Below are positions 22,789 through 24,844 of a DNA stretch of 24,844 nt, in pieces. Under the pieces are notes generated by a model that ran no database searches, had not been told where the DNA came from, and was given only the letters and a program-made list of their open reading frames with translations. The position numbers and the translations under genes are program-made. The DNA is from Pseudomonadota bacterium (GTDB lineage Bacteria > Pseudomonadota > Alphaproteobacteria > Sphingomonadales > Sphingomonadaceae). The stretch is taken from contig JAEZCZ010000128.1 of the NCBI GenBank assembly GCA_023433305.1, positions 1 to 24,844 of the forward strand, written 5' to 3'. Within the stretch, counting starts at the first letter, position 1; every line of letters starts with the position of its first letter.

Positions 22789-23760
22789 ATGATCTGGTAC
22801 GTCGAGGAAGGCATCGGCGAGCATCGAGCGATCCGTCTCGATGGCGACAGGATCGTTGAGGCACGGGTGGACTGGCCGGGCGAGCTCGCGGCTGGGCAGG
22901 TCGAGGACGCCGTCTTGGTTTCCCGTGCTTCAGGCAGCCGCAGAGGAACTGCACGTTTTGCGAGCGGCGAGGAAGCGCTTGTCGACAACCTGCCCGCCTC
23001 CGCCAGCGAGGGGGCGCGAATTCGTCTCGAAGTCACTCGCCCCACGCTCGGCGAACGCGGACGCCGGAAGCTGGCGCGCGCGAAACCAACAACCGCGCCG
23101 GCGAAGCGCGCACCCACCTTGGCCGAGCGCCTCGCCGCAGAAGGGAACGAGGTTCGGATCGTCCGGGAGTTCCCCACCGGCGACGGTTCGGAACTGGCCG
23201 CCGAAGCGTTCGCAGGCGAGGTGGCCTTTCCCGGCGGGAGCCTCCAGTTCAGCCCCACGCCCGCCATGCTGCTCGTCGACGTCGACGGAACCCTCGATCC
23301 GCGCGCGTTGGCGCTCGCAGCCGTGAAACCGCTCGCCGAGGCGCTGCATCGGTTCGATATCGGCGGTTCGGTCGGAATCGATTTCCCAACCCTCGCCGCC
23401 AGGGCCGATCGCCGCGCCGTCGACGACGCGCTGGCGGAGGCGCTCGTGGACTGGCCGCACGAGCGCACGGCGATGAACGGATTCGGGTTCGTCCAGCTCG
23501 TCGCGCGGCTCGAGCGCCCCTCGCTGCTTCATCGCGCCACGTTCCAACGCGCCGGGATGGCCGCGCGCGCCCTGCTCCGCAGCGCCGAGTTGTTGCAGGG
23601 TGCCGGCGCGATCCTGCTTTCCGGCAACCCCGCGCTCGAGCGGCAGCTCAGGCCGGAATGGCTCGACGAACTCTCCCGCCGCACCGGCCGCGTCGTGCGT
23701 TGGCAAGCGAATCCAAACCTTGCGCTGGAGGCGCCTCACGCCCAACTCGTGCAGCAATGA
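22789..23760 (+). CDS. RNase E/G family protein, short divergent form
   Basis: This 323-residue protein is a compact member of the RNase E/G family, which cuts single-stranded RNA. The N-terminal S1-like part (about residues 12-83) leads through a basic stretch to the DNase I-like catalytic part: LLVDVDGTLDPRALALAAVK with D164 and D166, VGIDFPTL with D198, then FGFVQLVARLERPSL. In RNase E the first motif is VDVNSG and the last resembles G-L-x-E-M-T/S-R-x-R, so one metal-site Asn is Asp here and the E-M is Q-L. The zinc-link CPxCxG and the scaffold tail are absent. Position between maf and yacG is the usual alphaproteobacterial one. Activity may be altered. Confidence 0.85.
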   Translation: MIWYVEEGIGEHRAIRLDGDRIVEARVDWPGELAAGQVEDAVLVSRASGSRRGTARFASGEEALVDNLPASASEGARIRLEVTRPTLGERGRRKLARAKPTTAPAKRAPTLAERLAAEGNEVRIVREFPTGDGSELAAEAFAGEVAFPGGSLQFSPTPAMLLVDVDGTLDPRALALAAVKPLAEALHRFDIGGSVGIDFPTLAARADRRAVDDALAEALVDWPHERTAMNGFGFVQLVARLERPSLLHRATFQRAGMAARALLRSAELLQGAGAILLSGNPALERQLRPEWLDELSRRTGRVVRWQANPNLALEAPHAQLVQQ

Positions 23761-23921
23761 CCAGCCGTCCTTGCCCTATCTGCAGAAAGCCCCGCCGCGA
23801 GGAATTCGCGCCCTTTTGCTCGATCCGCTGTCGCGACCGCGACTTGGCGCAGTGGTTCAACGAAGGCTACGCGGTCCCCGGCCCGCCCGCCCATCCCGAA
23901 GACATCGCGCGCGAGGAATGA
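23757..23921 (+). CDS. yacG: YacG zinc-binding protein (DNA gyrase inhibitor family, DUF329)
   Basis: This 54-residue protein has the YacG treble-clef: C-P-I-C near the N-terminus and FCSIRCRDRDLAQW 15 residues on, giving the C-x2-C ... C-x3-C zinc site, then WFNEGYAVPGPP. In E. coli YacG binds GyrB and inhibits gyrase; here that is family inference. The ATG overlaps the RNase gene stop (ATGA), so it is coupled to it. It is short but complete, as YacG proteins run about 50-70 residues. Confidence 0.93.
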   Translation: MTSRPCPICRKPRREEFAPFCSIRCRDRDLAQWFNEGYAVPGPPAHPEDIAREE

Positions 23922-23927
23922 ACCCTC

Positions 23928-23956
23928 TTGCCAAGCCCGCGCCCCTTGGCCATAGG
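23928..23956 (+). promoter_or_regulatory. Possible promoter for tRNA-Phe
   Basis: TTGCCA (23928-23933) and CATAGG (23951-23956) are spaced 17 bp apart, about 48 bp before the tRNA. The -35 is close to consensus; the -10 is weak, though GC-ending -10 elements are common in high-GC alphaproteobacteria. The tRNA could also be read from the infA-yacG transcript. Confidence 0.3.
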
Positions 23957-24004
23957 CGCTCGCTCCAACCTCCGGACCGCCCTTGAGGCCACGTCCGTGT
24001 GCAT

Positions 24005-24080
24005 GCCCAGGTAGCTCAGTTGGTAGAGCATGCGACTGAAAATCGCAGTGTCGGTGGTTCGATTCCGCCCCTGGGCACCA
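24005..24080 (+). tRNA. tRNA-Phe (GAA)
   Basis: A full cloverleaf with encoded CCA can be drawn. Acceptor GCCCAGG (24005-24011) pairs with CCTGGGC (24070-24076), discriminator A 24077, then CCA. The D arm is GCTC/GAGC, the anticodon stem TGCGA/TCGCA closes loop CTGAAAA with anticodon GAA, the variable loop is GTGTC, and the T arm GGTGG/CCGCC closes TTCGATT. All stems are paired (one G-T in the T stem). It lies 83 bp after yacG. Confidence 0.97.
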
Positions 24081-24132
24081 CCCCCCGCTTTCTGATCCTC
24101 AACTGACCCGAAAGCGCTTGTGCGCGTCTCTG

Positions 24133-24156
24133 GTTTGGGGCCTACTGCACCCAAAC
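24133..24156 (+). promoter_or_regulatory. Inverted repeat next to the MFS gene ribosome binding site
   Basis: GTTTGGG (24133-24139) and CCCAAAC (24150-24156) form a perfect 7-bp stem with a ten-base loop. AGGGAGAGGG, the ribosome site of the transporter gene, starts at the very next base. It may be an operator or a leader stem; there is no T tract. Confidence 0.4.
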
Positions 24157-24171
24157 AGGGAGAGGGACTAC

Positions 24172-24844
24172 ATGGCATCGGGCGCGAAGCCGCTGTCGCC
24201 GGCGCGGAGCTGGTGGGCGATCTTCATCTTCATGATCGCGCTGATGTTCAATTACCTCGATCGGCAACTGATGACGCTGCTGATCACGCCCATCAAGGCG
24301 GACTTCGGGCTGAGCGATACTCAGATCAGCCTGCTCATCGGCTTCGCTTTCGTGCTGTTCTACGTCCTCGCGGGGATTCCGATGGCGCGTTTCATCGATC
24401 GCGGTCCGCGCAAGTGGATCGTGGCCTCCGCGATCGCTTTCTGGAGCCTGATGACGATCGCCTGCGGCCTCGCCCGCAATTACTGGCAACTGTTGCTGGC
24501 ACGCATGTTGGTGGGCGTCGGGGAAAGCTGCAACGCGCCCGGCACTTATTCGATGACCAGCGACATGTTCCCGCGCGAAAAGCTGGCCAAGCCGATCTCG
24601 ATCATTGGGATCGGCCAGGTCGCCGGCAGCGGCATGGCCCTGCTCGTGGGCGGCTGGCTGATCGTGTGGCTGACCGGAATCGGGCCGCAGACCTTTCCCA
24701 TCGTCGGCGAATTGAAGCCCTGGCAGATGACTTTCGTCATCGTGGGCCTCCCGGGCGTGCTTTGGGCGCTGCTGTTCCTGGCCACCGTGCCTGAGCCGCC
24801 CCGCCGTGCGGCGGCCGCCGTCAGCACCCCCAGCTTCCACGCCA
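24172..24844 (+). CDS. MFS transporter, Spinster-like (N-terminal part)
   Basis: The first 224 residues of a major facilitator superfamily transporter run off the window end. The start ATG has AGGGAGAGGG at 24157-24166 upstream. Transmembrane helix 1 is WWAIFIFMIALMFNYLDRQL, with the N-Y-x-DR motif typical of the Spinster/MFS_1 anion and lipid-type carriers. Helix 2 is LLIGFAFVLFYVLAGIPMA, followed by the loop RFIDRGPRKW (motif A-like D-R-x-x-x-R/K). About six helices are visible. It would act in the inner membrane; the substrate is unknown. The C-terminal half is outside the window. Confidence 0.88.
   Translation, partial: MASGAKPLSPARSWWAIFIFMIALMFNYLDRQLMTLLITPIKADFGLSDTQISLLIGFAFVLFYVLAGIPMARFIDRGPRKWIVASAIAFWSLMTIACGLARNYWQLLLARMLVGVGESCNAPGTYSMTSDMFPREKLAKPISIIGIGQVAGSGMALLVGGWLIVWLTGIGPQTFPIVGELKPWQMTFVIVGLPGVLWALLFLATVPEPPRRAAAAVSTPSFHA

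Overview
The window comes from a high-GC alphaproteobacterium, most likely a sphingomonad (Sphingomonadales, Erythrobacteraceae-like). This rests on the short-form HisG, the MipZ-like ATPase, the infA-maf-RNase E/G-yacG-tRNA-Phe block, a large Gly-rich TonB-dependent receptor and an alphaproteobacterial set of DUF proteins (DUF6356, DUF2332, DUF2721). It is ordinary chromosome: I see no transposase, integrase, phage gene or CRISPR array, and genes are packed with many 1-4 bp overlaps.

Layout. 1-1317 (+): tail of an SRPBCC/AHSA1 protein, a non-coding stretch with direct repeats, then a run made of a GST that has lost its centre, a GFA-family zinc protein and a DUF6356 protein. 1337-5101: a J-domain protein (-) divergent from bolA and a second, intact GST (+); then a DUF2721 membrane protein (-), a GNAT acetyltransferase (+) and a beta-propeller lactonase (-). 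5156-6238 (-): DUF2332. 6281-9571 (+): tightly overlapped hisG-hisD-nusB-thiL operon. 9716-11836 (+): K+-independent H+-pumping pyrophosphatase hppA, closed by a clear intrinsic terminator.

11982-14029 (+): a two-gene unit of a BioF2-like acyltransferase and a FIH/JmjC-like Fe(II)/2-oxoglutarate oxygenase, preceded by a near-perfect hairpin that abuts the ribosome binding site. 14062-14955 (+): TesB thioesterase. 14956-17507 (-): uvrC and 5-formyltetrahydrofolate cyclo-ligase. 17641-18618 (+): MipZ-like ATPase, with an upstream region holding DnaA-box-like motifs. 18628-21741 (-): TonB-dependent receptor whose barrel is interrupted by about 240 residues containing a duplicated four-cysteine unit and a Gly-rich tract. 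21935-24080 (+): infA, maf, a divergent RNase E/G, yacG and tRNA-Phe(GAA). 24172-end (+): start of an MFS transporter.

Most genes are housekeeping: histidine and thiamine synthesis, transcription antitermination, energy coupling, excision repair, folate recycling and translation initiation. The best candidates for undescribed biology are the acyltransferase/oxygenase pair with its hairpin leader, and the cysteine-repeat insertion in the TonB receptor. The truncated GST and the divergent catalytic centre of the RNase E/G protein also deserve a second look.
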